Assembly: GCF_020520425.1 (NCBI RefSeq)
Contig: NC_079488.1
Coordinates: 89,819,285-89,883,284 of the forward strand
Reading direction: 5' to 3'
DNA: 64,000 bases
Source of the DNA: Spinacia oleracea
Taxonomy: Eukaryota > Streptophyta > Magnoliopsida > Caryophyllales > Amaranthaceae
Below, piece after piece: positions 23,135 through 34,953 of this stretch (positions are counted from its first letter, which is position 1; each line of letters starts with the position of its first letter). A program made the translations under genes and the position numbers. The notes under the pieces are model-generated. The model searched no databases, was not told where the DNA came from, and saw nothing but the letters and a program-made list of their open reading frames with translations.

Positions 23135-23779
23135 TTAGATCTCAAGATCATCAAACTCTTCTTCAGGGTCTTCATCGGGGTCTTCCCCAGGGTTTGCATC
23201 TTCACCCATGTCTTCATCTTGATTAGGCTCACTTGTCGTCTCCTGTTCACTTTCGAGCTCTGCATCCGAATCACTAGAGATCTCAATGGTTGGCTCATGA
23301 GCCGCTGGGTTAGGATTCTCTGCCTCAACACCTACATTCTCATTTTCCACAGCTACATCATTTTCCTCTAGGTCATTATTTACACTTATTCCCATAGGTT
23401 CTTCTGTAACTGAATCCCCAACATGACTCCCTACAATTTTACCGTCTCTAAACCCACTTTCTGCCGCTTCAATAATGGTGGTCAGAATTTCTGAATCATA
23501 TTTCCATCTACCATCCCAAGTTCCATACTTAGCCAAGTTTGGAGTTCCATTATCAGAATGCATGTCTTTAAACTTTTCCTTGAGTTCTAGGTATGGAAAT
23601 TTGTTAGGTAAGCAATTAATGATAGTGGCTGCTATGATATCCTTTCTCATTAAGATAGGTTGCCCTTGAACTTTAGCATAATATTCACATCCAAACACAA
23701 TTTTCTTCACGTAAATATCAGGGGTTTCTATATCAAGTTTCTCGAAGGATCCTATGTTGGTATACTTGGAAAGAAACAT
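23135..23779 (-). CDS. pre-gag ORF of Gypsy-2 (214 aa, unknown function)
   Basis: An open frame between the primer site and gag, on the same strand, starting MFLSKYTNIGSFEKLD at 23779. The first 130 residues look globular (KKIVFGCEYYAKVQGQPILM, KDIIAATIINCLPNKF, YGTWDGRWKYDSE). The last 80 are strongly acidic (many D/E, ending DEDPEEEFDDLEI). No catalytic motif, zinc finger or membrane segment is apparent, and I do not recognise the family. Its start is also recognisable in the older Gypsy-1 copy (about 9570), so it is a heritable part of this family rather than a chance ORF. Gag starts about 670 bp downstream. Confidence 0.7.
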   Translation of the reverse strand: MFLSKYTNIGSFEKLDIETPDIYVKKIVFGCEYYAKVQGQPILMRKDIIAATIINCLPNKFPYLELKEKFKDMHSDNGTPNLAKYGTWDGRWKYDSEILTTIIEAAESGFRDGKIVGSHVGDSVTEEPMGISVNNDLEENDVAVENENVGVEAENPNPAAHEPTIEISSDSDAELESEQETTSEPNQDEDMGEDANPGEDPDEDPEEEFDDLEI

Positions 23780-24545
23780 TTTATTCCTGAAATAAACAAT
23801 TCAAGGTCTCACTAACGATTTTCCAGCCAAAACATAAACAAGGTTCAATAATCAATAAGTTATGTGGAATCAAACAATTCTTTATGCACATGTAAATGTA
23901 ACACTTACACAATTAGCACATGCACATACATAACAATCAATTTCTTATCATTGACTAGCTACTAATGCACATATAATTCTATCTTATATGCCCTTCTTAT
24001 ACTACCCATCTCTCATAAACTAAAGCATTAGGATCATTTATATAACGAAATAAAAGAACGAAAATATAATAAAATTATAACATAGAATAATAACATAAAT
24101 AAAATATAAAATAAATAAAGTGAAATAAGTTAAGAAAATGCATAGCGAATAAATTCGAGAATAAAGTTATTAATTCGAAAAGATTTATATTTCCTAATTA
24201 ACGAATTCTAACTCTTGAAACAACTTTAAAAAAATTGAACTCCATTTTTTTTTTTTTAAAAAAAAAAAAAATGTATTCATATTATTTTTATGTATTTGTT
24301 TGAATAAGAAATAATAAGAAAAATAAAAATGTCGAAAGTATCACTTTAACTTGAAAAAATAATCTGATTTCGAACGTAAATAAGGAATATCGTATACTTT
24401 CAAACAAGATAAAAGGAAATCGGCCCCCCAAAAAAAAGTACCAATTTTTGAACACTATAATACGTAGAAGCTCGATTTTTTTAAGAAATTTATTTTAAAT
24501 AACTAGATAGTTAGGCGCCTAAAAATTTATTAAAGTAAAACCTTA

Positions 24546-24557
24546 GCTCTGATACCA
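24546..24557 (-). other. Gypsy-2 primer-binding site (tRNA-iMet)
   Basis: TGGTATCAGAGC on the minus strand, a perfect match to the usual plant initiator-Met primer site, 3 nt inside the 5' LTR. Confidence 0.92.
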
Positions 24558-24560
24558 CTT

Positions 24561-27537
24561 TGTAACACCCCGACAATTCTCTCTTTTCTAAAATAATCTT
24601 TTAATATAAAACGTAGAGAATTATCAAGGCATTATCGCCCGTGTGAAAACGTAACGGCTTACTCAGAATTTTGCAGCGGAAAACATAAAACTAACTTTAG
24701 GTTTATAAACAATCTAGTACAGATTTAATCCCAAAAATCATCCAACGAAAATAAGGAAATATAACTAGTACGACAAGTTTAAAGTCCCAATTAACAAACC
24801 CAAGTTAACTTAGCAAATCAAAACTAAATACAAGCTCTCTATTCCCGATCCCAATGATGCAACATCTTCAAACCTGCAGATGGACAATGCTTATTGATCC
24901 TTAGAGCCTGCTCACCAAAGATTGGGTCATCACAGGATCAATAAGGCATAGCCATGATCAACATGCACAAGCAAAAGCACGTAATCAGCAAAGCTGAGTA
25001 CTACATACTAAATCAATAATAATCCTAACATGATTCTATTAAACGAACAATCCTAACATGGTACTAAATAAAACATAAGCAGGATAATCAAGATATATTG
25101 ACTTGAAGACTATACTTGACTGAACTAGACCTTTGTATCATTAACATTATTTTAATTGAAATAGTCAATGGACTGAGTTGTCTACTAGAAACTTCTTCTT
25201 CTTCACTAAGGAAGACGAGGTACGGGCGCGACTCCGTAAACCCCAATGACCTGCGATATCGAGGGACTTTTAAATAAAAATAGAACCGGTGATCAATCCG
25301 GCCCCAGAAAAAGCCATAGGCTACCCATGACCCCAACTCCTGATTGTCCGTCACTTTAGACGTGCACAGTCTAAAGCTATTGCTACTCACTTTACATGAC
25401 TTAACTTTTAATACTTGGTTATGACTCATCAAACATAAATATTATATTCAACAAGTAAACACAACTTCTTTTATCTTTGAATTAAACCAGTGATCACAAC
25501 ATTCAACCAAGAGCCAATTCCAACTATTTTAATCCTTCCTTTATCCATATTTTAAAACCTTTATTAGGTATAAGGTTCAACCACCAAACAAGGTCCTCGG
25601 CCCTTATAAAGTAGTGAAAATCTAAAGAGGAACAACGATCAATAAAGATCTAAACCAATATTAAATAATATAAAGTTCCACAAAACCAACATGCTTGCAT
25701 CAATATTCCATGCTAACATGATTCAATTCTTATAAATAAAGTTCTACGCTCAACGCATTAATTCAACGACATTGAACATGAAATTCCAACATAAACAAGT
25801 TCATAAATATATTCATCATATTCTCAATACAACACACATCCAAGCACACGGTATGTACGTACCTTGTGTAAACAAACTGATAGGCCACTTTAACGAATTC
25901 AAAAGTCACCCACAAAGAATTCTCCGCCTAAAATAATCAAGAAACGTACCCAAATCAATTCCTAATCATTGGCAACCATAACAAAGCATTCTAAATGCAT
26001 CCTAAACATATTTAGAACATTCCCCAATATCAAAACTTAAACCTTTGATTTCCTAGCATCATAATTATTGAATTAGTGATTGAAATTCATTGAAAACTCT
26101 TTGCAAACATCGTACTTTAAATTTTCAGCAATATAACTAATTTCAAACTACTCTAAAACATAATTAACATTCTTAGAATCATAAAAATAATAGCTTTAAT
26201 AATATATAATCGTTCTATTATGATTTAAAGCCATTAAAACCTCAAAAGTCACACTTTACTACTTAAAGGCACTCATTTAACCAATATAATATAATCTGAA
26301 AATTAGTAACTTTATTATATAATTCGTATAATCTGAAATATATGATTTAAATCATAAAAACTATAACTTTAATTCAAGAAAACATAATTCGAATTAATAA
26401 AACATGATTAAACCCTAACTTATATTTTAATCAACCAAAACTGAAAATAATTAGTTTATAATATCAACACCAAATCTGAAAATCATATTCAAACCATAAA
26501 GATTATAAATTTAATTCAAGAACATAAATTAAATTATTAAAACGTAATTAAAACATTAATTAGTTTTAAGGGTTTGGAAATAACCAAAGGAGAGGAGGAG
26601 TGATGGCCGGCGGTGACTAGGGCACGGCGGGGACAGCGGTGGTACTGGGCGGCGGCACTGGTCGGGTCAGGTGCTGCGCACGGTGGTTGCTGGTGGTTGG
26701 CGAGGTGGATTTGTGCAGCAAGCAAGGAGGAGGTCGAAAGAGAATAGAAAAACGAGAGGGAGGAAAAGGGGAGCACCGGCCTGACTGAGACGCGGTGGCT
26801 GATGGTGTGGGCGACGGAGGCAGCGGCGCAGCAAGGCAGCGCAACAGCAGCGTCAGTGGAGGCTGGTCGAACACACAAACAGAAGTTAAGGGGAGAGCAA
26901 GAAACGAAACAAAGAGAGAAGAAGAAGGACGAACGAGATAAGAGATTTACCGGCGACGAGGACGATGGTGGTCCGGCCTGAAGTGACAGTGGCCGGTGGC
27001 TGAGCAACGACCTGAAGGAGGAGAGAAAACGGCTGAGAGGTTGAGGGCTTGCAACTTCACGTGAATGATGAGAACGAAAAGGGTTTTGGGTGTTTCTTGT
27101 TTTTTTTTTTTTTTTTTGCTTTTTACGTGAATTGAAAGAGAAGGAAAGGAGTAAAGTGTTTTGGGTCTTATTATTTGGGCTTTGCCAATTGGGCTAGAAT
27201 TAGGAGTTTAATTTTAGGATTCGAATCCAAAACCGAAATAAGATCGTTTTCTAAATTCAATCGATTTTCTAAATTCAAATTCTTTTTAACTTAAAATTCT
27301 AAAATTATTCTTGATTGCACAAACCGTTAAAATATTTAGAATATATTTAAATAAAATTAAATATACATTAAATATATAATAAAGTTCTAAAATCGTTAAA
27401 TATTTAGAACGTACTTAAAATAAAATAAATATACGTTAATTATATATTTATTACTTAAAATTCATAAATTCTATTTAAATATAAATAATATACGTTAAAA
27501 TATATTAATAAAATTTATAAATTTACGGGGGATTACA
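24561..27537 (-). repeat. Gypsy-2 5' LTR
   Basis: 2977 bp, nearly identical to the 3' LTR. The largest difference is an 11-bp indel near 27227; others are scattered single bases and T-run lengths. Confidence 0.95.
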
Positions 27538-27606
27538 CGTAATCACTTCCAATTGTTCCTTTGTAACCTCTCTCCGAGACCTAGCTAAGTCATTACCTCC
27601 TATTTA
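27538..27606 (-). pseudogene. FAR1-like fragment, upstream half
   Basis: On the minus strand, GNDLARSRREVTKEQLEVIT leads in frame to the Gypsy-2 junction and resumes as TLKDNGIP at 17917. A stop (TAA, 27604-27606) lies three codons upstream, so either an intron boundary lies there or the copy was already a fragment before Gypsy-2 arrived. Confidence 0.62.
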
Positions 27607-28496
27607 CATCAATTACATAATGATTATGCTCCATATATAACATGTCTAACACAAGCATAAACCCCAATTTTACTAACAGAAAGTTGCACCATTACATTTA
27701 TATTCACAATGTGTGCCCGTTTTGTTGAAAGACTTTGGTTGAGCTTTCTATTTACGTTTGAAACCTTCTCTAAAACAAGTAAATTGCCTCATAGTTAATT
27801 GTGTCTTGTTATTAGACCTTGTCATAATTTTTCCCTTTCTAACACTAAATTCGCACTTATATGTATATTTGTTGTACGTCGGGAAAAACTTCTTTATCAT
27901 TGTTTGTTACTTTACCAATAAGCTGAAAAGATTATGCCTTCACAAATACAACTGAACTCATTGTATATTAAAAAAAAACGAACAAAATGGTATGTTACAC
28001 TCCAACTACAATAATATTATTTATTACATAATTTATGTTAATTCTACACTAAGAGTTAATTTAAAACATTTCTTATTTGCGGAAGTTATTCATTTCTAAT
28101 ACGGAGTAAATAATTGTAGATGCAATTTATTCAGCATTCTGAACAACAATTGGAACGAAAATATTATCATGATTATCAAATTGTTGATAATCATCATAAG
28201 CATAAATAATATGGTCATAAAAAAAAAAAAATCTAAATCAGTAATTGCCATATGTAAAAACAGAGGGAGAAAAATAAAAGAATTGAGAAGCGAAATTGAT
28301 TGGAAAAGAGAAGCAAATATGATTGGATTAAAACAGAGTTTGTATGCAGAAGAACAGAGCATATAGCAGAGATAAGGAGAGAAGTACACTTTCTAGATTT
28401 GCGGGGGGTTTGAGCGTTTTATCTTGGTTTTTTTATACTTTTTAAAGCAAAACGGCAACGTTTTACCCAGGGAGTAACTTGGCGGAGGAAGGTACT
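27607..28496. other. intergenic, upstream of the UBX gene
   Basis: AT-rich, no convincing ORF, no RNA gene seen. May contain distal promoter sequence of the downstream gene. Confidence 0.45.
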
Positions 28497-28504
28497 TCCG
28501 GGAG

Positions 28505-29148
28505 TAGGGATGTCAGTGGGGCGGGTTTCGTGGGAGACCCGCCCCGCATCCGCCCCAAGTAGGCGAGGATGGAGGTAGGTTTGGCAGGTGATGCGGCGGG
28601 GATGGGTGTAAAAATCTTAAAATCGTACCCGCCATGGGTGATGGGGCGAGTGTGGATTTTGTATTGAACCCGCCCCATCCCCACTCTCCCCGCTTCATAC
28701 CCGCCATGAGTGATGGGGTAAGTGTGAATTTATTTGCATGTCTAAGATATAATATGAATTTAGGTGAGATTTTAAGTTTTTTGTTTGGATATTTTTGTTA
28801 TGACGGATATTTTTTTTTTACTATATATGTTACTTTAGTCATAAGGTTTTTTTTTCCTTCCTAAAGTTAACTTTCATTACTCCGCATATATGACAAATAT
28901 TTATTAAATAAGAAAAATTAGGCGGGTATTGGCGCGGGTATGGGGCGGAGATAAGAAGGGGATGAATACCCAGATGGGTGATGGGGCGGGGATGGATTTT
29001 AGTTTATACCCGTTGGTGCGGGGATGGAGATGACTTTTGTACCCGCCATGGGTGATGGGGCGGGGATGAGGATTAAAATTTTAGGTGGAAATGGAAATGA
29101 AGGGACCTATATCCGTATCCGCCCCGCCCCGCCCCATTGACATCCCTA
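28505..29148. mobile_element. non-autonomous hAT-type element in the UBX gene 5' flank
   Basis: 644-bp element with terminal inverted repeats TAGGGATGTCAGTGGGGCGG (left) and TAGGGATGTCAATGGGGCGG (right, complement). It is flanked by 8-bp duplications TCCGGGAG (28497-28504) and GCCGGGAG (29149-29156), 7 of 8 identical. The interior is rich in repeats of GGGTGATGGGGCGGGGATGG in both orientations. No transposase. It ends 94 bp before the ATG of the UBX gene, so it sits in the proximal promoter or 5' UTR. Confidence 0.88.
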
Positions 29149-29242
29149 GCCGGGAGTACCAAACAATTTGCGATTTGGAATCACCCCTTCTTTAGATTCA
29201 TTCCAAATCAAAAGGTGGAGTGGGAAACCTAATAACGAAAAG

Positions 29243-32200
29243 ATGGAGCCCAGCCAAGAACACCAAGCTGCTGCAACAATCTCATCAATGGCGTCGGGCC
29301 ACCGTGACCCCAACAACGCCATGATCAACACTTTCATGGAGATCACCTCCTCTACATTTGAAGAAGCCCAATTCTTCCTCGAAAGCCACAACTTCGACGT
29401 CGATGCCGCCGTTTCCACCTTCTTCGAGTCCACATCGGCTCCTCCTCCTCCCCCACCTTCCTCTACCTCCACCGCCGCCGTTGTTGGTGCTACAGATGAA
29501 GAATTACACTCTCCTTCCTCCCCCTCCGCCTCTCTTTCTCCTTCCCCCTCTCGCTCTCGCTCCCATTCTCCACCCGCCGGAGTTCGATCTCAATATGGTC
29601 TCCGATCCCGGGGAACCACGGGAGGAGGTGATGTCAATGATGTAAGTTCCAACTCCAGGAGTTGCCGTCGTGCCGGAGGTGTTCGGACCTTCGCTGATCT
29701 GCATCGGAATTCGGCTGAGGATGGTTCTGGAAGTGATTCTGACAGTGATCGTCCTGCTGAGTTCTACACTGGTGGCCAGAAAAGGTGCGCCCTAATTGTT
29801 TTTAATTTGATTCTTAGGGTTTTCTTTTCGTTATTTGATTCACGAGGGGTCCAGGATGCATGAAATTTAAGACCAATTGATTAATGTCTCTAATTGCTTG
29901 CATTTTCATTGCTAATGATTGAAAAAGCTCTTACATATGAAAATTTAATGATTTGTATGATCACAACAATTCATGTTCTTACATGAATAAGCTTTTACTG
30001 AACTAGTTTTGCTTTGCAACTAAGTTGTCGTATTTATAGAAGTTCTTTAAATTAATTGTCATGTTTATAAGAGTTCTTTAAATTAAAGTACTCATTTGAT
30101 GTGAATTACTTCCTCCGGGTTTCTATGTTTACTATTGCTGCTTTAGGATAAGTAGGTTAAGGTTTTCGAGGTCACCGAATAGAATAACGAATTTATGAAT
30201 TGCAAAGTTTGACAATGTCTATAGTTTATTGATTTGCCTATTGATGATAAGATTGTGGTTTATATGATAACATACGCTTAAATTTGAGAAACAGATTAGT
30301 TTGTCTTAGATTTTGGCTTTTCTAAAGTTGAGCTAGGGTTTATGGTTTGTCTATGAACTTAGCTGATGTAAAAGTAACCTGCGAACTCATTGTGTTTAGG
30401 TAGTTACTTTTCTATGTAGGGGGTTTTATCGAAGATAGCCAGTTGAGTGACTTGAATCTTTCGATTTATGATAGTTCAAATACCATTTGTTATTCCTGTA
30501 TTTATCATGAGGCTTCTACCTATAGTGGGGGACTGGGGTATAGAGGAATAAAACCTTTTGCTTTTGAAATTATAATTTGCTAGGTTTTTAAGGATAAGAT
30601 GACTAGTTAATGTATGATGAAAATGTCATGAAACATAGTTTCTTGTTGCCTTTCTTCTGACGGGAAAACATCACATTAAATTTCAATACTGGAGAACTTG
30701 TCTTGGAGAATAATAACTCAACCTCAGAATGGCCTTGCTCATGTAGTCATTTCAGATGAGCTCCTCACCATAAGGAATGGAGCATCATTTATTAAGACTT
30801 GGAACGGGTCCTATGGGGATCGATAACTCTTTGCACTTTGATCAGTCTTTAAGGCTCTTGATTATCGTAAAAGAGTCAGGCTCTGTTACCACTGATTTAA
30901 AACCTGTGTCATATGCTACAACTAAGCCATATCGCAAATTTTGCATATGGAAAAGTGTATGCTGTGTTTATTTGAAGTTTAGATCTCCTTTTTGTTGTTG
31001 TGCTTTTGCCTCTTCCCCCTCCACTCACTTCTAAGATTGAGCTATATGCATGATTCAAGTAATTTTACGCAAACTTACGCCTTCCTTCTCTGACCTGTAT
31101 GATGCTTCTAAGCGAGATTAGATGCATGAAAGTTACCCCTAAGTTAACAAAGAGGTTGTTTTCAATTGACCTTCTAACATTTAATGTTAGTCTACCCCTA
31201 AATACAATTGTTATTTTTATTCCACTGTAATCCAACAGTCGGAGATAGTGAATTGTTTGACTCTGTTTATGCTTTCTGCCAATTCAGATTGTCATGGAAT
31301 TTCCTGATTGAGGTGTTATTATGTTGTTGATTCCGTGCTAAAAAGAGGGTTGATTCCTTATCGGAATATAATGGTTTCGAAATCTTTGACAGTGGGTGCA
31401 ATCGTGCAAAATCTTTGACAGTGGGTTGCAATCGGGCAAAATCTTTGACACTGACGAAATACAATCTTGGTTTTCTAGTATGAGATGTACTTTTATGAAG
31501 CTTGTCATTATAAGCTTAATGATTAAATAAAATAATACGTATGAGATTGAGTTTGTATAAAGTCGCTCATACAAATTATAGATGCTTGGTTAAGTTTCAA
31601 ATTTGTATTCTCCCCTTCCAGTGGCGTGGTTGTGCAAGATCCTTCCAAGGAGAATGGTGCTGAAGCGATTTTTGAGCAAGCTAGACGTAATGGAGCTAGT
31701 GAGGTACCAGTTGATTTTCACCAGCCATCATCTAGCTCAAGAAGCTTTACTGGAACAGCTAGATTACTTTCGGGAGAGACGATGTCATCTTCCCCCCATG
31801 AGCAGGCTCCTGAAGCTATCGTATATACAGTCACCCTATGGCGTAATGGCTTCACGGTGAATGATGGGCCTTTGAGGAGATTTGATGATGAAGAAAATGC
31901 TTCATTTTTGGAGGTACTCCTCCAAAACTTCCCTGATCTCTTTGAATGTTTAATTCCCTCTTCATTATCTTTTTACTTTTTATTTATTATTTACTCAGGG
32001 GAGGGAGGGGTGCATTATATTTTTTTGCAATATACTCACTCCGTCCCAAAATTATAGTCCTGTTTTCTAAATCGTCAGCATTCATGATTTTTAATTTCAG
32101 TTCAGTTAGTTTAATTTAATTTCAATTCAATTTAAATTGTTATTGTTATTAATAAAATAATAACTATTAGAATAATAATCATTAATAATAATAATTAGAA

Positions 32201-34018
32201 TAATAATAATAATAATTATTATAATAATTATTATAATAATTTTTTAATAATAATAATAATAATAATAATAATTATTCTAATTATTATTCTAATTAATTAT
32301 TACTTTTTTTATTAATAAAATTATTTTTATTATTATTATTGTTAATAAAATTATTAATAATAATATTGTTATTATTATTATTTTAAAGTAATTTTTTATT
32401 ATTATTCTTATTTATATATATTTTTTATAAGTTTAATTCAATTCGGTTAATTTAATACAGTTAAGTTAATTTAATTATATTTCAATTCAGTTAATTTAAT
32501 TTCAGTTCAGGATTTTTTATTTCGGTTCAGTTAATTTAATTTAATTTGATTTAATTTCAAGATTTTTCAGCTCGGAAGAACTGAGCCTAAGTTAGTGGAA
32601 AATATGTATGCTTATGCTGCATGTGGTGAAAACACCATTCAGGGAAGGTGCTTGATAGTTGATATACTTGGTTATTGAAACAAGGTTTTACACTATATAG
32701 GTATAGCCAATTAACTATGTACTACCTCCGTATGGGTTTAGTTGTCACATAACGACTTCCAATTACATTGAGAATGACCATATGATAAACTGACCATGAA
32801 TTTCGTATGGAGGAAGTAATATTTATCTTTTGTTGGGCTACGATTGCTTTTTAATTACTATAACTCTTTATAACCTTAACCCTTTGGATTATCTGTTGAC
32901 TTGCTTCCCCCCGGTATGAATTAACATAAGCGGAGCAGAAATTAAAGGAAGAAGAAGAGATTTTGATTGATAAAATGGAATTACAGAAATAGAGGATAAT
33001 TATCAAGCTTTCAAGTGGCCTGATTCACTCCCAAGAGCCAAACAAAGCTAAAATGACAAGCCCTACTCTTCCTTCTTTATAGCATTTCTGATTCTATTTT
33101 CTTTCACGCTAACCAATTACCTCCTCTCCTAGGCTCCTAGCTACCTTTCACAAACCAATTATGAAATACCTGCACCACGGTCCACCCTAGTAGGCTAGTT
33201 TACTTTAATTTCTAGTTTTTAATGCAAACTTCCATCTTCGTAATCCTTTAAATTTCCGCATGATTTTCCAGTTTCCCCTTCTAAACCTTAAACACATTAT
33301 CTGCTTTACTTGCTAGTGGCTAAAATAGCTTGTGAAAACCGTGTTTCTGATGTTATACATCATAGTACGATAGGTGGATAATATACATTTTGGATGATAT
33401 TTTCGCAAGTATCTTTCTTGAAGTTATAGCTGAGGCAAAACGTTGCTTTCTTATTATGTCCCAAAACCTTGTGCAGAGCATCACAAAGTCTGAGTGTCCA
33501 ATCGAGCTAGCGCCGGCAGACAGGAAAACTGCAGTCCGTTGTAACCTTGTGAGGAGGAATGAGAAATACCCTGTAAGTATAATTTGATTTATTCTTTTGG
33601 CCTTTTTGGTTTTTGTGGGAATAACTTGTACTCCATGCAGGAACCACAAAAACAAAAAGTTCCATTCCAGGGTGTTGGAAGGACATTGGGTAGCAGCAGT
33701 TCAAACTCTTCTGAACTTTCTGCTTCTGTAACTGCTATCAACTCTGCTCCAGCCCCTGTGATGGGCTTAGTTGTGGATGATACACTACCATCAACCTCGA
33801 TCCAGCTTAGGCTAGCTGATGGGACTCGCATGGTTTCACGCTTCAACTATCATCACACAGTAAGAGATATCCATGCCTTCATTGATGCATCAAGGGCGGT
33901 TAGGACAGGAGCTTATACACTGCAGATGATGGGTTTTCCTCCCAGGCAACTAAATGATGTTGACCAGACAATAGAACAGGCTGGTCTTGCCAACTCCGTT
34001 GTGATCCAGAAATTCTAG
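29243..34018 (+). CDS. PUX5: plant UBX-domain protein, PUX5-like (p47-type Cdc48 adaptor)
   Basis: Four coding exons, all GT-AG: 29243-29784, 31622-31913, 33477-33572, 33641-34018, giving 435 aa. Domains in order: UBA-like helix bundle at residues about 22-63 ([20 protein letters not shown] ... [10 protein letters not shown]), a Pro/Ser-rich low-complexity linker, the YTGGQK/SG motif across intron 1, a SEP domain (about 243-310; [18 protein letters not shown]), the [11 protein letters not shown] motif, and a C-terminal UBX domain (about 361-435) with the FPPR loop (409-412) that contacts Cdc48. Length matches Arabidopsis PUX5 (about 421 aa) better than the shorter PUX3/PUX4. Family role: recruits ubiquitylated cargo to the AAA ATPase Cdc48/p97 and affects membrane fusion and protein turnover. 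The start was chosen as the first ATG of the UBA-bearing frame. A hAT element lies 94 bp upstream. Confidence 0.95.
29785..31621 (+). other. intron 1 of the UBX gene
   Basis: 1837 bp; donor AG|GTGCGC, acceptor TTCCAG|T, splitting a Ser codon within the conserved GGQK-SG motif. No clear transposon. Confidence 0.85.
31914..33476 (+). other. intron 2 of the UBX gene with AT-rich simple repeats
   Basis: 1563 bp. About 32080-32580 consists of interspersed ATT/TAA trinucleotides and TTAATTTCAGTTCAG-type words, a low-complexity block. A small MITE lies at 32722-32816. Confidence 0.8.
32722..32816. mobile_element. 95-bp Stowaway-like MITE
   Basis: TA-flanked, with imperfect terminal inverted repeats CTACCTCCGTATGGGTTT and CTTCCTCCATACGAAATT (complement of the right end). 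Lies in intron 2 of the UBX gene. Confidence 0.65.
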
Positions 34019-34944
34019 CTGACTGTTTCTTTGGTACTGGATTTCTTGTCTTCACTTCGTCATCTGCTGCTACATTGGCAACAAGGCCTGAATTCTACTT
34101 GTTTAGCAATTTTTATCAAATGATTGCCAGAAAGTTTGGTGGTTGAATTTTTTATGCAGCACATTGCAGTTAACTCTGAATGTATTTCAACATAACCAAT
34201 TGTAGCCTTTTTGAGTACAGTATCTTTTTTCTTCTGGAAAACGAGGTTATGCCAGCCAATAGAAACCCGTTTAACACACACATTCCTGTATATCATCATT
34301 TCAATTTCCAGTTGAAACAGAAAGGAGCGGAGGAGTGTTGGGGCTGTCTGGGGAGTACTTAGGATTTTAATCAAGTGAGTATGTTTACATCATTTTACAA
34401 TACCAGTTGATCATCAGAGAATCTATTATTTTGTTGGTTTCTAAGAATAATTATTTGTACATATCTTTGCCCAATGTTGATATAAATATTGAAGTTTTAA
34501 TGCCTTTTGTGTATAAGAAGTTGTTAGAAGGCGCGGTCCTAGTTTGACATAAAATTATGGATTTTTCAATAATTAAAAACGTAGATGGTAATTTGCGAAA
34601 AAAATCGGTTTTATTGATAAAAAAATTCCTTGGTTGTTCAGTTGAATTGAATATCTGATGAAAAATCAGATGATTTCTTCGGTTTTTCTGTTAAAATTTA
34701 AGAATGTTAATTGGAAATTTGTTGATTGAATATGGAAAGATTGAAAATAAGATTATTGAAACTGTGAATTTGGGATAATATTGGAAACAAGGAGTAATTT
34801 AGGGGAGATAAATGGAGCATTGATTTTTCTTGAGAGGAGTGTTCATTTGGGGAATTGAATACGGAGTAGATGAACTGAATTAACATTCAATTTTATTTTA
34901 ATACGTGTGTTGGGCTTCGAAAATGGACCCTATTTTTTCCGGTG
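34019..34944. other. 3' UTR of the UBX gene and intergenic DNA
   Basis: The first few hundred bases probably form the 3' UTR; no unambiguous AATAAA signal was pinned down. The remainder is AT-rich with no supported gene. Confidence 0.45.
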
Positions 34945-34953
34945 GCCTTGTAC

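Larger units (their letters stand above)
17921..27537 (-). mobile_element. young non-autonomous Ty3/Gypsy element (Gypsy-2)
   Basis: Complete LTR-to-LTR element of 9617 bp: 5' LTR 24561-27537, primer site, pre-gag ORF, gag, small protease remnant, polypurine tract, 3' LTR 17921-20887. No RT, RNase H or integrase is present; sequence jumps from the protease start (about 21260-21340) to the conserved region that precedes the 3' LTR. The two LTRs differ by only about ten visible substitutions and a few indels. The flanks share CGT (17918-17920 and 27538-27540), and a coding frame continues across the insertion. It would need enzymes from a related autonomous element to move. Confidence 0.93.

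Noticed and set aside
17916..27542. A standard 5-bp target duplication for Gypsy-2
   Set aside because: Only CGT is shared directly next to the LTR ends (GTCGT versus CGTAA), so a 5-bp duplication cannot be claimed.
29146..29704. Minus-strand ORFs opposite exon 1 of the UBX gene
   Set aside because: Antisense shadows of the Pro/Ser-rich first exon.
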